Positions 9,495 to 19,322 of a stretch of 64,000 nucleotides of DNA are shown here, one piece after another. This DNA is from Roseicyclus sp. (lineage in GTDB: Bacteria; Pseudomonadota; Alphaproteobacteria; Rhodobacterales; Rhodobacteraceae): NCBI GenBank assembly GCA_018401965.1, contig JAGYJU010000009.1:1-64000 (forward strand), read 5' to 3'. The notes below the pieces were generated by a model, which did no database searches, was not told the origin of the DNA, and worked only from the letters and a program-made list of their open reading frames with translations. A program made the translations under genes and the position numbers. Within the stretch, counting starts at the first letter, position 1; each line of letters begins with the position of its first letter.

Positions 9495-9530
9495 GGGCCG
9501 TGCCGATCAGGCGCGGCCCTTTTCGTTTTT
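9495..9530 (+). terminator. Intrinsic terminator after rpsD
   Basis: A 10-bp stem, GGGCCGTGCC pairing with GGCGCGGCCC (one G-T wobble), closes the 5-base loop GATCA. TTTTCGTTTTT follows at once. It begins 24 bases after the rpsD stop. Confidence 0.92.
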
Positions 9531-9556
9531 AGCCATTATCGCCGCCGGAGGCCCGC

Positions 9557-10978
9557 ATGCCCCAGTCCTATCCCGTTTATGGCCGCATCGATGGCCCCAT
9601 CGTCATCATCGGCTTCGGGTCCATCGGCAAAGGCACCTGGCCCCTGATCGAACGGCATTTCGATTATGACGCCGATCTGTTGACGGTGATCGAACCCGAT
9701 CCGGCGCAGCATAACTTCTTGCGCCGGCATCGTCTGAATTTCGTGGATACCGCGCTGACGCCCGACAATTACCGCGAGGTTCTGGGGGGTATCCTGCAGC
9801 CGGGCAAGGGGTTTTGCGTCAACCTGAGCGTCGATGTGTCGTCGCTCGACCTGATCCGGTTTTGCCGCGAGATCGGCGTTCCCTATATCGACACCGTGGT
9901 GGAGCCCTGGGCGGGGTATTATTTCAACACCACCGACAATGCCGCGCGCACCAATTACGCGCTGCGCCAGGCGATGCGGGATGAAAAGGCGGCCAATCCC
10001 GGCGGCACCACCGCCGTGTCCTGCTGCGGCGCCAACCCCGGCATGGTGTCCTGGTTCGTCAAGGAGGCACTGCTGACGCTCGCGCGCGACACCGGGCGCG
10101 ATGCGACCGCACCGGGCGACCGGGCGGGCTGGGCCGCGCTGATGCAATCGCTGGGGGTGCAGGGGGTGCATATCGCCGAGCGCGACACCCAGGCGCGCCG
10201 CGTGCCGCGCCCGCGCGGCGTGTTCGTCAACACCTGGTCGGTCGAGGGCTTCATCGCCGAAGGGTTCCAGCCCGCGGAACTCGGCTGGGGCACGCATGAG
10301 CCGTGGTTTCCCGAAAACGGGTATCGCCACGAGACCGGCTGCCAGGCCGCGATCTGGCTGGACCGGCCCGGCGCGATCACCCGCGTCCACAGCTGGTGCC
10401 CGACGCCCGGTCCGCAGTTCGGCTACCTGGTGACGCATAACGAGGCGATTTCGATTGCCGATTATTACACGGTCGGGCAGGGCGACGCGCCTGCCTATCG
10501 CCCCACCTGTCACTATGCCTATCACCCTTGCGATGACGCGGTCTTGTCCTTGCATGAAATGTTCGGATCGGGCCGCGCGCAGGACCGCCACCATATCCTG
10601 ACCGAGGATGAGATCGTCGAGGGCATCGATGAACTGGGCGTGCTGCTTTATGGGCATGACAAGAACGCGCTCTGGTATGGATCGCGCCTGTCGAACGAGG
10701 CGGCACGCGACCTGGCACCCTATCAGAACGCCACCGGGCTCCAGGTGACGTCCGCCGTTCTGGCCGGCATGGTCTGGGCGCTGGAAAACCCCGGGGCCGG
10801 CATCGTCGAGGCCGATGAAATGGACCACGCGCGCTGTCTGCAGGTGCAGCGCCCCTATCTCGGCCCGGTCGAGGCCCATTACACCGACTGGACCCCGCTA
10901 CAGGACCGCTGGGAGCTGTTTCCCGAAGACATCGACCCCGATGAGCCCTGGGCATTTCGCAACGTTCTGGCCAGCTGA
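9557..10978 (+). CDS. hss: Homospermidine synthase
   Basis: Makes sym-homospermidine from putrescine (two molecules, or putrescine plus spermidine) with NAD as hydride carrier, in polyamine metabolism. It has 473 residues with an intact frame. An N-terminal Rossmann nucleotide-binding motif GFGSIGKGTWPLIERH appears at about residues 18-33. Further on come VVEPWAGYYFN, SCCGANPGMVSWFVKEAL and NALWYGSRLSNEEA-like sequence near residue 375. A GGAGG-like site lies before ATG 9557. It stands alone between a terminator and a hairpin array. Confidence 0.93.
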   Translation: MPQSYPVYGRIDGPIVIIGFGSIGKGTWPLIERHFDYDADLLTVIEPDPAQHNFLRRHRLNFVDTALTPDNYREVLGGILQPGKGFCVNLSVDVSSLDLIRFCREIGVPYIDTVVEPWAGYYFNTTDNAARTNYALRQAMRDEKAANPGGTTAVSCCGANPGMVSWFVKEALLTLARDTGRDATAPGDRAGWAALMQSLGVQGVHIAERDTQARRVPRPRGVFVNTWSVEGFIAEGFQPAELGWGTHEPWFPENGYRHETGCQAAIWLDRPGAITRVHSWCPTPGPQFGYLVTHNEAISIADYYTVGQGDAPAYRPTCHYAYHPCDDAVLSLHEMFGSGRAQDRHHILTEDEIVEGIDELGVLLYGHDKNALWYGSRLSNEAARDLAPYQNATGLQVTSAVLAGMVWALENPGAGIVEADEMDHARCLQVQRPYLGPVEAHYTDWTPLQDRWELFPEDIDPDEPWAFRNVLAS

Positions 10979-11002
10979 GCCGCTGCCAAGGGTCACGAAA
11001 CG

Positions 11003-11093
11003 GTGCAGCCTTTGGCTGCACGCCTTTTGTCTCGTCCCGCCTTTGGCGGGCCTCGGGGTGGGGGCGCTGCCCCCAATGGCGCCTGTGGCGCCA
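11003..11093 (+). repeat. Array of four perfect mini-hairpins
   Basis: Four consecutive perfect inverted repeats with 3-base loops: GTGCAGCC-TTT-GGCTGCAC (11003-11021), CCCGCC-TTT-GGCGGG (11036-11050), GGGGGC-GCT-GCCCCC (11060-11074) and TGGCGCC-TGT-GGCGCCA (11077-11093). The first is followed by GCCTTTT and could terminate hss. The block precedes the MFS gene and ends close to a 23-base sequence that recurs before folD. It looks like a REP-type intergenic element. Confidence 0.6.
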
Positions 11094-11102
11094 TTTCCCC
11101 CG

Positions 11103-11125
11103 GCGTATTTCCGGAAAGGTGAAGG
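11103..11125 (+). repeat. Intergenic repeat tail, copy 1
   Basis: This 23-base stretch, beginning GCGTATTT and ending AAGGTGAAGG, matches 30463-30485 at 19 of 23 positions by hand count. In both places it follows GC-rich hairpins and precedes a plus-strand gene. Its role is unknown; a repetitive element is the simplest reading. Confidence 0.5.
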
Positions 11126-11191
11126 GCCCTGGAGAGTGCCCCCCCATCGCCGCGATGGACGGGACGCGAAAACCGGCGTAAGGGCCGCGCC

Positions 11192-12439
11192 ATGGCCTTA
11201 GGAGACACACTCAGAACCCTGTCGCTCGCGCAAGCCGCGCATCTGCCCCTGTGGCGGCGCCCGGTGGGCCCTGTTGGCCTTGATGGCCTTCGGGATGCCG
11301 ATCGCCTTTGCGACATGGTCGGCGCTGCTCAACAATTTCGTGATCGAGGTGGCGCAGTTCGACGGGGCCGATATCGGCTGGCTGCACACGGTGCGCGAGA
11401 TACCGGGGTTTCTGGCCATCGGTGTGATCGCGATCATCATTCGTTCGCGAACAGGTGTTGGCGCTGATCTCGCTGGTGATGCTGGGCCTGGCCACGGCGC
11501 TGACGGCGCAATTCCCGAGCCTTGGCGGCTTGCTGTTCGTGACGCTGCTGAGTTCGATCGGCTTTCACTATTACGAGACGGTGAACCAGTCGCTGCAATT
11601 GCAATGGATCGACAAGACGCGCGCGCCGCAGGTTTTGGGCTGGCTGTTGTCGATCGGGTCGGGGGCGACCTTCCTGGCCTATGCGGCGATCGTGCTGACA
11701 TGGCGCGCCTATGACTTGAGCTATGATCTTGTCTACTGGGTGTCGGGCGGGGCGACGGCGGTGATTGCCGTCATCGCCTTTTTCGCCTTTCCGCAATTCG
11801 AAAGCCCCAACCCCCAGACCAAGAAGATGGTGCTGCGTCGGCGCTACTGGCTCTATTACGCGTTGCAATTCATGTCGGGCGCGCGCCGACAGATCTTCGT
11901 CGTGTTCGCGGCCTTCATGATGGTCGAACGCTACGGGTTCGAGGTGCAGCAGATCACGGCCTTGTTCATGGTCACGTTGTTGACCAACGTGGTGGCCGCG
12001 CCGCTTTTGGGGGCGATTGTTGCGCGGTTTGGCGAACGGCTGGCGCTGGTGGTGGAATATGCCGGGCTGGGGGCGATTTTCCTGCTTTATGCCGGGCTTT
12101 ACATCTTTGACTGGGGCCCGTGGATGGCGGGTGCGCTTTACGTGTTGAACCACCTGTTTTTCGCGCTGGCGCTGGCGATCAAGACCTATTTCCAGAAAAT
12201 AGCCGATCCGGGCGACATCGCGCCCACCGCGGCCGTGGCCTTTACGATCAACCACATCGCGGCGGTGTTCCTGCCCGCCGCGCTGGGGTATCTGTGGCTG
12301 ACCTCGCCCACGACGGTGTTTTTCCTTGCGGCGGGGATGGCGTTCGTGTCGCTTTGCCTGTCGCTGTTGGTGCCGCGCCACCCCGAACCGGGGCAGGAAA
12401 CGGTGCTGGCCCGGCCCATGGCCGGCACCGGCGGAGTAG
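11192..12439 (+). CDS. MFS transporter (three frameshifts in this sequence)
   Basis: An integral membrane transporter of the major facilitator superfamily, substrate unknown. It starts at ATG 11192. Removing single extra bases near 11258, 11441 and 12423 gives one 414-residue protein with about twelve hydrophobic segments, such as ALMAFGMPIAFATWSALLNN, FVVFAAFMMVERYGF and NHIAAVFLPAALGYLWL. With the last correction it ends PMAAPAE at the TAG at 12437. As written, the frame runs on into prmA, an artefact. The 65-base gap to prmA and shared direction suggest a possible operon. Confidence 0.8.
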
Positions 12440-12504
12440 CGCGAGATTGCCAAGGCTGCCTGATGCGCGTAGGCCACTGCCGACCCCAACCGGAGCTTGC
12501 CACC

Positions 12505-13372
12505 ATGCCGACCTGGACCGCCCTGACCACCTTGCCCGACAAAGACCAGGCCGAAGCCCTGGGCGAGGCGCTCGAAGACCTGGAGCCGGAGCCGACCGGC
12601 GTTGGTGTCTTCGAGATGGAAGACGGGTCGGGCCTGTGGGAAGTCGGGGCCTATTTCAACGATGCGCCCGATGACATCGCGCTGACCCTGTTGGCGGTGA
12701 GCCACGGGGCCAAGCCCTTCGTGGTGTCGGATGTGCCGGAAACCGATTGGGTGGCCCATGTGCGGCGCGAATTGCACCCTGTCGAGGCGGGGCGGTTTTT
12801 CGTCTATGGCTCGCATGATGCCGATGCCTTGCCCGAGGGGCGGATCGGCCTGTTGATCGAGGCGGCCATGGCCTTTGGCACCGGGCATCACGGCACCACG
12901 CAGGGCTGTCTGGAAGCCTTTGATGCGCTTTTGACGGCCGGGGTCGTGCCGCGAAACGTGGCCGATATCGGCTGCGGTACGGCGGTGTTGGCGATTGCGG
13001 CGGCACGGGTTCTGGACGGGGCCGTGATCGCCTCCGACATCGACCCTGTGGCGGTGGATGTGGCTGCTCGCCAATGCGGCGGCCAACGGGGTTGGCGGGC
13101 GCATCGCCTGTGTCGAGGCGGCGGGGTTCGACCACGCCGATCTGGCGGCGCGCGCGCCCTATGACCTTGTCTTTGCCAATATCCTGAAGGGGCCGCTGAT
13201 CGAACTGGCGCCCGCGATGGCGGCCCATGTGGGCGCGGGCGGGCATGTGATCTTGTCGGGGCTGTTGACGCCGCAGGCCGAGGCTGTGATCGCCGCCTAC
13301 GAGACCGCGGGTTTCACCCTGCAGGCTCGCCGGATCATCGGGGATTGGACGACGCTGACGCTGCGCCGGTAA
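12505..13372 (+). CDS. prmA: Ribosomal protein L11 methyltransferase (frameshifted)
   Basis: SAM-dependent methyltransferase that trimethylates ribosomal protein L11. It starts at ATG 12505 (MPTWTALTTLPDKDQAEALG) with GGAG upstream. PrmA motifs are clear: AFGTGHHGTTQGCLEA, the SAM-binding VADIGCGTAVLAIAAARVL, IASDIDPVAVDVA, and after the frame change VFANILKGPLIELAP. One extra base near 13067 splits it. Corrected, it is 288 residues, the normal size. The apparent N-terminal extension into the MFS gene is an artefact of another indel. Confidence 0.9.
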
Positions 13373-13439
13373 GTGGCCACAGCGGCGGCCTGGTATGGAT
13401 GCCCTCGGTGGGGGCGTTCAGAAATCTTTGAGTCGCCCG

Positions 13440-13646
13440 ATGAATCAGGACTATCCAAATTTCCAGTCCCGCGTGCAGCGGATAGACCAGTCGCGCCGCA
13501 ATCGTGTCGTGGGCCGCCTCGGTCTGATCCGTGACGCCTTTGAGGCCGCCGCCTATATCCTGATGCCCGATCAGGTCACCATGTGGATGGTCGGCAATTA
13601 TGACTGGTTCGCCGCGCAGATCATCGCGTGGCAATCTGCGGCCTGA
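13440..13646 (+). CDS. Small conserved-looking hypothetical protein
   Basis: A 68-residue protein from ATG 13440 (MNQDYPNFQSRVQRIDQSRR), ending QIIAWQSAA. An in-frame ATG at 13395 would add 15 residues. Neither start has a convincing ribosome-binding site. The composition is that of a folded small protein, with a basic N-terminal helix and a hydrophobic middle (AFEAAAYILMPDQVTMWMVG). A strong terminator follows. I do not recognise a family, and no function is proposed. Confidence 0.5.
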   Translation: MNQDYPNFQSRVQRIDQSRRNRVVGRLGLIRDAFEAAAYILMPDQVTMWMVGNYDWFAAQIIAWQSAA

Positions 13647-13671
13647 CGCGACCGTTTTCGCCTGACATATG

Positions 13672-13707
13672 AAAAGCGCCCCCCGAGATGGTCGAGGGGC
13701 GCTTTTT
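13672..13707. terminator. Bidirectional intrinsic terminator
   Basis: AAAAGCGCCCC pairs with GGGGCGCTTTT across a 13-base loop, with A-tract and T-tract on opposite sides, so it can stop the rightward small gene and the leftward DUF1127 gene. It lies 26 bases after the first stop and 18 bases before the second. Confidence 0.85.
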
Positions 13708-13724
13708 ACTTGCATGCCGTCGTG

Positions 13725-13931
13725 TCAGTCGCGGGTATAGGTGCCGCGCGCGATGTCGTCGATGTCGCCGCGCACAAGGCCCAGGTCATCAAGCTCTCGG
13801 TCGGTCAGCGCCGACAGGCTTTTGCGGGTGACACGGGCATCGTTCCACGCGGCGATCCGGCCGACGAGGTCGGCAAGAAGGCGGGTGACACCAAAGCCGG
13901 TGCCGATGGGGCGGTTCGTCATGGTAGCCAT
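13725..13931 (-). CDS. DUF1127 domain small protein
   Basis: A 68-residue protein. The DUF1127 motif is the C-terminal RKSLSALTDRELDDLGLVRG followed by DIDDIARG. Small arginine-rich DUF1127 proteins in alphaproteobacteria are linked to RNA turnover and phosphate or carbon metabolism in some species. That function is known from relatives, not shown here. The N-terminus (GVTRLLADLVGRIAAWNDAR) is amphipathic. It faces ruvC across a 385-base gap and ends at a bidirectional terminator. Confidence 0.85.
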   Translation of the reverse strand: MATMTNRPIGTGFGVTRLLADLVGRIAAWNDARVTRKSLSALTDRELDDLGLVRGDIDDIARGTYTRD

Positions 13932-14316
13932 GGGGCTTATCCTTTGTGGGTCGTCTGAACAGGGGGCAGTCGAGGGGCGCGTTTGCCCAAGACTTGGGCG
14001 CTATGCGAACACGCGGCATCTAGAGAGCCGGAAAGCGTCACACAAGCCGCGATTTCTGCATGGGTCACATGCAGGCGTCGCATGGCGTGAAATGGCTTGG
14101 AAGCCCTGTAAAACATGGCGAAAATCCGCCGGCTTATGTCGGTTTTGGCTGGTATGATGACGCAAATCGACGCTGCATTTCCGACCTGTTTCGAAAACGA
14201 CAGTTCAGGTCACGAAAGGGACTGTGCCCTAGGCAATGTTCGCGTTTCGTGCTAGTGATGCAGAAAGGTCGCAGCAAGCGGCCAGATATCGGGCAAAGAC
14301 GGGCAGGACCACGGAT
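13932..14316. other. Intergenic region between DUF1127 and ruvC
   Basis: A 385-base gap between divergent genes with no convincing coding sequence. It should hold the DUF1127 promoter on the left and the ruvCAB promoter on the right, including the LexA-like site listed separately. The frame upstream of ruvC is open from 14236 but is not needed for a normal RuvC. Confidence 0.5.
14238..14252 (+). promoter_or_regulatory. Candidate LexA (SOS) box upstream of ruvC
   Basis: GTTC-N7-GTGC, one mismatch from the alphaproteobacterial LexA consensus GTTC-N7-GTTC, lies 65 bases before the ruvC start. The ruv genes are damage-inducible in many bacteria. With only one half-site perfect, this remains a candidate. 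Confidence 0.3.
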
Positions 14317-14820
14317 ATGCGGATTATCGGGATCGATCCGGGGCTCAGGTGCCTCGGCTGGGGTGTGATCGAGGCCGATGGCCCGCGCCTGCGCCATGTC
14401 GCCAATGGCCAATGCCTGAGCGGGAACGGCGATCTCGCCTCGCGGCTTTTGGCGCTGCACCGGCAGTTGACCGAGGTGGTGGCCCGCCACGCGCCGCAGA
14501 TGGCGGCGGTGGAACAGACCTTCGTGAACCGCGACGGGGTGGCGACGCTGAAGCTGGGGCAGGCGCGAGGGATCGCGATGCTGGTTCCCGCGCAGGCCGG
14601 GCTGGTCGTGGCCGAATATGCCCCCAACGCGGTGAAGAAGACCGTGGTGGGCGTGGGTCATGCCGCGAAACAACAGATCGATCACATGGTGCGTTTGCAA
14701 TTGCCCGGCTGCGACCCGGTCGGGCCGGATGCGGCCGATGCGCTGGCCATCGCGATTTGCCATGCCTTTCATGCGCAGACCGCCGGGCGGCTGGCGCAAG
14801 CCATCGGGGCGGCATCATGA
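14317..14820 (+). CDS. ruvC: Holliday junction resolvase RuvC
   Basis: Endonuclease that resolves Holliday junctions together with RuvAB. I chose ATG 14317 because [20 protein letters not shown] is the standard N-terminus, with the first catalytic Asp in GIDPG. Further acidic residues lie in [10 protein letters not shown] and near the end in [15 protein letters not shown]. It has 167 residues, a normal length. The stop overlaps the ruvA start (ATGA), so ruvC and ruvA are coupled. Confidence 0.96.
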   Translation: MRIIGIDPGLRCLGWGVIEADGPRLRHVANGQCLSGNGDLASRLLALHRQLTEVVARHAPQMAAVEQTFVNRDGVATLKLGQARGIAMLVPAQAGLVVAEYAPNAVKKTVVGVGHAAKQQIDHMVRLQLPGCDPVGPDAADALAIAICHAFHAQTAGRLAQAIGAAS

Positions 14821-15503
14821 TCGGCAAGCTGACGGGCCGGGTGGATTACAAGGCGGCCGATCACGTCCTGCTGGATGTTGGGGGCGTGGGCTACACGGTG
14901 CATTGTTCCGACCGCACGCTGGCCGCGCTGCCCGGTCCGGGGCAGGTCGCGGCGCTTTATACCGAATTGCTGGTGCGCGAGGATTTGTTGCAGCTGTTCG
15001 GCTTTCTGACGCCCTATGACCGCGAATGGCACCGGCTCTTGACCACGGTGCAGGGCGTGGGGGCCAAGGCATCCATGGCCATTCTAGGCACCCTGGGCGC
15101 CGATGGCGTGGCGCGCGCGATTGCCATTGGCGATTGGGGCGCGGTCAAGGCCGCGCCGGGGATCGGCCCGAAACTGGCGCAGCGGGTGGTCAATGAGTTG
15201 AAGGAAAAGGCGCCGGGTGCGATGGCGCTTGGCGGCACGATGGGGCAGGCCATGGGGCAGGCGGCGGGTCCCGCGCCCGATCTTGTGATCGACACGGATG
15301 GTCCGCCCGTAGCGGCCGCTACGACACCCGCTGTGGCGTCCTCGGGGCAGGCCACGGCCGATGCCTTGTCGGCCTTGACCAATCTTGGCTATGCCCCGTC
15401 CGAGGCCGCGCGCGCCGTGGCCGAGGCGGCGGGCGCCACCCCCGGCGCCGATGCCCCGGCCTTGATCCGCGCCGCGTTGCGGGCTTTGGCGCCGAAGGAA
15501 TAG
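14817..15503 (+). CDS. ruvA: Holliday junction branch migration protein RuvA
   Basis: DNA-binding tetramer that loads the RuvB motor on junctions. It has 228 residues. The N-terminal OB-fold region starts [20 protein letters not shown]. The helix-hairpin-helix segments are [19 protein letters not shown] and [20 protein letters not shown] flexible Ala/Gly/Pro-rich linker spans residues about 140-180. The C-terminal domain III ([16 protein letters not shown]) contacts RuvB. The start overlaps the ruvC stop. Confidence 0.96.
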   Translation: MIGKLTGRVDYKAADHVLLDVGGVGYTVHCSDRTLAALPGPGQVAALYTELLVREDLLQLFGFLTPYDREWHRLLTTVQGVGAKASMAILGTLGADGVARAIAIGDWGAVKAAPGIGPKLAQRVVNELKEKAPGAMALGGTMGQAMGQAAGPAPDLVIDTDGPPVAAATTPAVASSGQATADALSALTNLGYAPSEAARAVAEAAGATPGADAPALIRAALRALAPKE

Positions 15504-15512
15504 TGCGGTGGC

Positions 15513-15547
15513 GGTGGGCGACCCCGCCTCTGGCGGAACCGCCCACC
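15513..15547. other. Nested inverted repeat between ruvA and ruvB
   Basis: GGTGGGC (15513-15519) pairs with GCCCACC (15541-15547), enclosing CCGCC-TCT-GGCGG (15524-15536). It fills most of the 64-base gap between ruvA and ruvB. It could be a REP-like element or an mRNA-stabilising hairpin within the operon. No T-tract follows. Confidence 0.45.
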
Positions 15548-15567
15548 CTACGGCATGAAGGACCACG

Positions 15568-16586
<1,019 letters not shown>

Positions 16587-16590
<4 letters not shown>

Positions 16591-16897
16591 CCGATCATTT
16601 GGCCGATCTGTCGGCGCTATCAACTCAGGTGGCCGCGCTCTATTCCGACCGCTTCGGGGCGCCGCAAACCGCCGAGTTCGCCTTGCTGAAAATGACCGAG
16701 GAATGGGCGAGGTGGCGGGCGCCTACCTGCGTCTGACCGGGCAGGGGCGCGGCCACGCAGAGCCGGGTGATCTTGCCGATGAAATCGCCGATCTGTTGGG
16801 TTTTCTTTTGGTCTTTTCCGCGCGAATGGGCGTAGACCCTGCCGCCGCATTGACGCGGAAATGGGGTGCGCATCTGCCCGTTCCGCCCGAAAGCTGA
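16587..16897 (+). CDS. MazG-like nucleotide pyrophosphohydrolase (frameshifted)
   Basis: Starts at TTG 16587 overlapping the ruvB stop. The first part ends in FALLKMTEE and the second frame continues [20 protein letters not shown]. One missing base near 16699 restores EELGEV, the glutamate-rich metal-binding motif of MazG/all-alpha NTP pyrophosphatases. The matching downstream ExxD-type motif is [20 protein letters not shown]. Corrected length is 103 residues. Such enzymes hydrolyse nucleoside triphosphates to monophosphates; the actual substrate is unknown. Confidence 0.75.
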
Positions 16898-16968
16898 GCA
16901 CGGACCGGATCGGACAAACCTGACCTCGGGGCGTTGCTGGACATGTGCCCTGCCTGTAGATCGAGAGA

Positions 16969-17623
16969 ATGACCGACACCACCCTCGCCCCCCTGTCGCC
17001 CGAGGCCGTCACAGCCCTGTTCACGCGGGCAGACGGCCAATACCTCTTCGCGCGCTGGGGTCGGCCCATCGTGCCCGTCGTCTTCGGGGTCGAAGATGCG
17101 ACCGTGTCGATCCTGAAAGGCGCGGTCGAGGCGGTGGTGGCGCTGGCGTCGCACAAGATGGCCGAAACCGACCCGGAACTGGGCGCGAACCTGATGGTGT
17201 TCTTCATCCGTGATTGGGCAGAGCTGGTGCAGACGCCCAATCTGGATCGGTTGATCCCCGATCTGGCCGCAACGGTCACGCGGCTGGAGCGCGCGGATGC
17301 CAACCAGTATCGCGCCTTTCGCTTTGATCAGGGCGGCGGGATCAAGGCGGCCTTTGTCTTCATCCGCATGGATGCGGCGATGCAGGCGGTGCCGGCGGAA
17401 ACCATCGCCCTGTCCCAGATCGTGCAGACCATCCTGCTGTGGTCGGACACCGCGTTTCTGGGCACATCGCCGCTGGCCATCCTGCGCCCCGGCGGCCCCG
17501 CGATCCTGAAACCCCAGATCGCAGACCTGATCCGCGCCGCCTACGACCCCGTCCTGCCTGCCCATGCGACCGATCCGGCCCATGCGCTGCGCCTTGACCG
17601 CCCGCCTGCCGAGGCTGCAATGA
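16969..17623 (+). CDS. Conserved hypothetical protein coupled to ybgC
   Basis: An acidic, soluble-looking protein of about 217 residues starting MTDTTLAPLSPEAVTALFTR, with no signal peptide or transmembrane segment. As written, it is fused in frame to YbgC. Removing one base near 17590 lets it end LTARLPRLQ at a TGA that overlaps the ybgC ATG. I prefer that reading. It lies between the MazG-like gene and the tol genes. I do not recognise a family; SHKMAETDPELGANLMVFF is a distinctive central segment. Confidence 0.6.
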
Positions 17624-18030
17624 CCCATTGCTGGCCCATCCGCGTCTATTACGAGGACACCGACCTGGCGGGCATTGTCTACTACGCCAATTACCTGCGC
17701 TTCATCGAGCGCGCGCGCTCGGAAATGGTGCGCGCAGCAGGCATCGACCAAACCGCGATGAAGTCCGCGGGCCTTGTCTTTGCCGTCCGCCGGGTGGAGG
17801 CCGATTACCTCAGCCCCGCGCGCTACGACGACGAGATCGAGGTGCGCACGCGGCTTTGCGCCCTGAAAGGTGCCAGTTTCGAGATGGCGCAAGAGGTCTG
17901 GCGCGACGCAACCTGCCTGTTCCGCGCCAGGGTGGTCATCGTGGTCCTGACCGAACAGGGTCGCGCGACGCGGCTTCCGGCGGAACTTCGCGCACGCGTC
18001 GCGACGCTTGCGGCGGATGCAGGCCAGTGA
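17620..18030 (+). CDS. ybgC: Tol-Pal-associated acyl-CoA thioesterase YbgC
   Basis: Hotdog-fold thioesterase usually encoded first in the tol-pal cluster. It has 136 residues. The catalytic region is IRVYYEDTDLAGIVYYANYL, with the conserved Tyr-Glu-Asp-Thr-Asp and catalytic Asp, followed by RFIERARSEMVRAAGI. The start ATG at 17620 gives the standard N-terminus. The open frame extending upstream into the previous gene is most likely created by an indel. A 110-base gap separates it from tolQ. Confidence 0.92.
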   Translation: MTHCWPIRVYYEDTDLAGIVYYANYLRFIERARSEMVRAAGIDQTAMKSAGLVFAVRRVEADYLSPARYDDEIEVRTRLCALKGASFEMAQEVWRDATCLFRARVVIVVLTEQGRATRLPAELRARVATLAADAGQ

Positions 18031-18140
18031 CACGGAAGTGTTCGCAATCCCCCTGACAACCTGTTAAATTGCGGCTCAAATGAGGCACGCGAAGTGCCCG
18101 TCACGTCTTGAGGCTAGGGCAGAGGACCCCGAATACCACC

Positions 18141-18833
18141 ATGGAAACTGAAACGCTCGCTCTGGCGCAAGAGGCGGATTATACCCTCATTGCGCTGTTT
18201 TTCCGCGCAACCTTCATCGTGCAGGCGGTCATGCTTGGCCTGATCGTGGCCTCGGTCTGGGTCTGGGCGATCACCTTCACCAAGGTCAAGATGTTCCGCA
18301 GTGCGCGGGCCAATGCGGCGGCTTTCGATGCCGCCTTCTGGTCGGGCGAACCGCTGGACGAACTGTATGAACAGATGGCCGATGCCCCCGCCAGCGCCTA
18401 TGAGCGCGTCTTTGTCGCGGGCATGACCGAATGGCGCAGGTCCTTGCGCGACGACGGCGGGTTGATCCCCGGCGTGCAGCAGCGCGTCGACCGGTCGATG
18501 GATGTGGCCATCGGGCGCGAAAGCGAACGCTGGACCAACGGGTTGAACTTTCTCGCCACCACCGGGTCCGCCGCGCCTTTCGTGGGTCTTTTCGGCACGG
18601 TCTGGGGGATCATGCGCTCGTTTCAGGAAATCGCGATTTCCGGCAACACGTCGCTGGCCGTCGTCGCCCCCGGTATCGCCGAGGCGCTTTTGGCCACCGG
18701 CCTTGGCCTTTTGGCGGCGATCCCGGCCGTGATCCTGTACAACAAGCTCAGCGCCGATGCCGACAGCCTTGTCAGCGGTCTGGAAGGCTTTGCCGACGAG
18801 TTTTCCACGCTTCTGTCGCGGCAGCTTGACTGA
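18141..18833 (+). CDS. tolQ: Tol-Pal system inner-membrane protein TolQ
   Basis: Part of the proton-driven TolQR motor that energises TolA for outer-membrane constriction at division. It has 230 residues. Hydrophobic segments are at about residues 15-38 (FIVQAVMLGLIVASVWVWAI) and two near residues 130-190 (GLNFLATTGSAAPFVGLFGT, then AEALLATGLGLLAAIPAVIL). I chose ATG 18141 over an in-frame ATG 33 bases earlier because METETLALAQEADYTLIALF is the usual form. The stop overlaps the tolR start (TGATG). Confidence 0.95.
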   Translation: METETLALAQEADYTLIALFFRATFIVQAVMLGLIVASVWVWAITFTKVKMFRSARANAAAFDAAFWSGEPLDELYEQMADAPASAYERVFVAGMTEWRRSLRDDGGLIPGVQQRVDRSMDVAIGRESERWTNGLNFLATTGSAAPFVGLFGTVWGIMRSFQEIAISGNTSLAVVAPGIAEALLATGLGLLAAIPAVILYNKLSADADSLVSGLEGFADEFSTLLSRQLD

Positions 18834-19306
18834 TGGGCGTATCCGTTTCCAAGGGCAGCGGATCGCGGCGCAGGGGCCGGGGGCGGCGCGACAGCCTCAA
18901 GCCGATGTCCGAGATCAATGTGACGCCCTTCGTGGATGTCATGCTGTGCCTGCTCATCATCTTCATGGTGGCCGCGCCCCTGATGACCGTGGGCGTGCCG
19001 ATCAATCTGCCCGACACCTCGGCCGAGGCCCTGCCGACCGAGGAAGAGGAACCGCTCACCATCACCATGACGCCCGAGGGCGAGGTGATGATCCAGACCA
19101 CCTCCGTTCCCATGGGCGAGTTGATCCCGCGCCTGCAGGCCATCGCCGCCGAGCGGGCCTCCACCCGCGTTTTCCTGCGCGCCGATGGCGGCATTCCCTA
19201 CGAGGATGTGATGCGCGTGATGGGGGCACTGAACGCTGGCGGCTTCCGCGAGATCGGTCTGGTGACCGATGCGGGCGGTCCGCGGCTTGACGGCAGTGGG
19301 CAGTGA
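18833..19306 (+). CDS. tolR: Tol-Pal system protein TolR
   Basis: ExbD/TolR family membrane-anchored protein of the TolQR motor. It has 157 residues. The N-terminus is short and basic. The conserved SEINVTPFVDVMLCLLIIFM holds the membrane segment with its essential Asp. A periplasmic domain follows (VFLRADGGIPYEDVMRVMGA). It overlaps tolQ by one base and lies 16 bases before tolA. Confidence 0.95.
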   Translation: MGVSVSKGSGSRRRGRGRRDSLKPMSEINVTPFVDVMLCLLIIFMVAAPLMTVGVPINLPDTSAEALPTEEEEPLTITMTPEGEVMIQTTSVPMGELIPRLQAIAAERASTRVFLRADGGIPYEDVMRVMGALNAGGFREIGLVTDAGGPRLDGSGQ

Positions 19307-19322
19307 GGGGGCAGCGAACGCG

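Noticed and set aside
12420..12510. Novel MFS-PrmA bifunctional protein
   Set aside because: One base removed restores a normal transporter end and a normal PrmA start with a ribosome-binding site.
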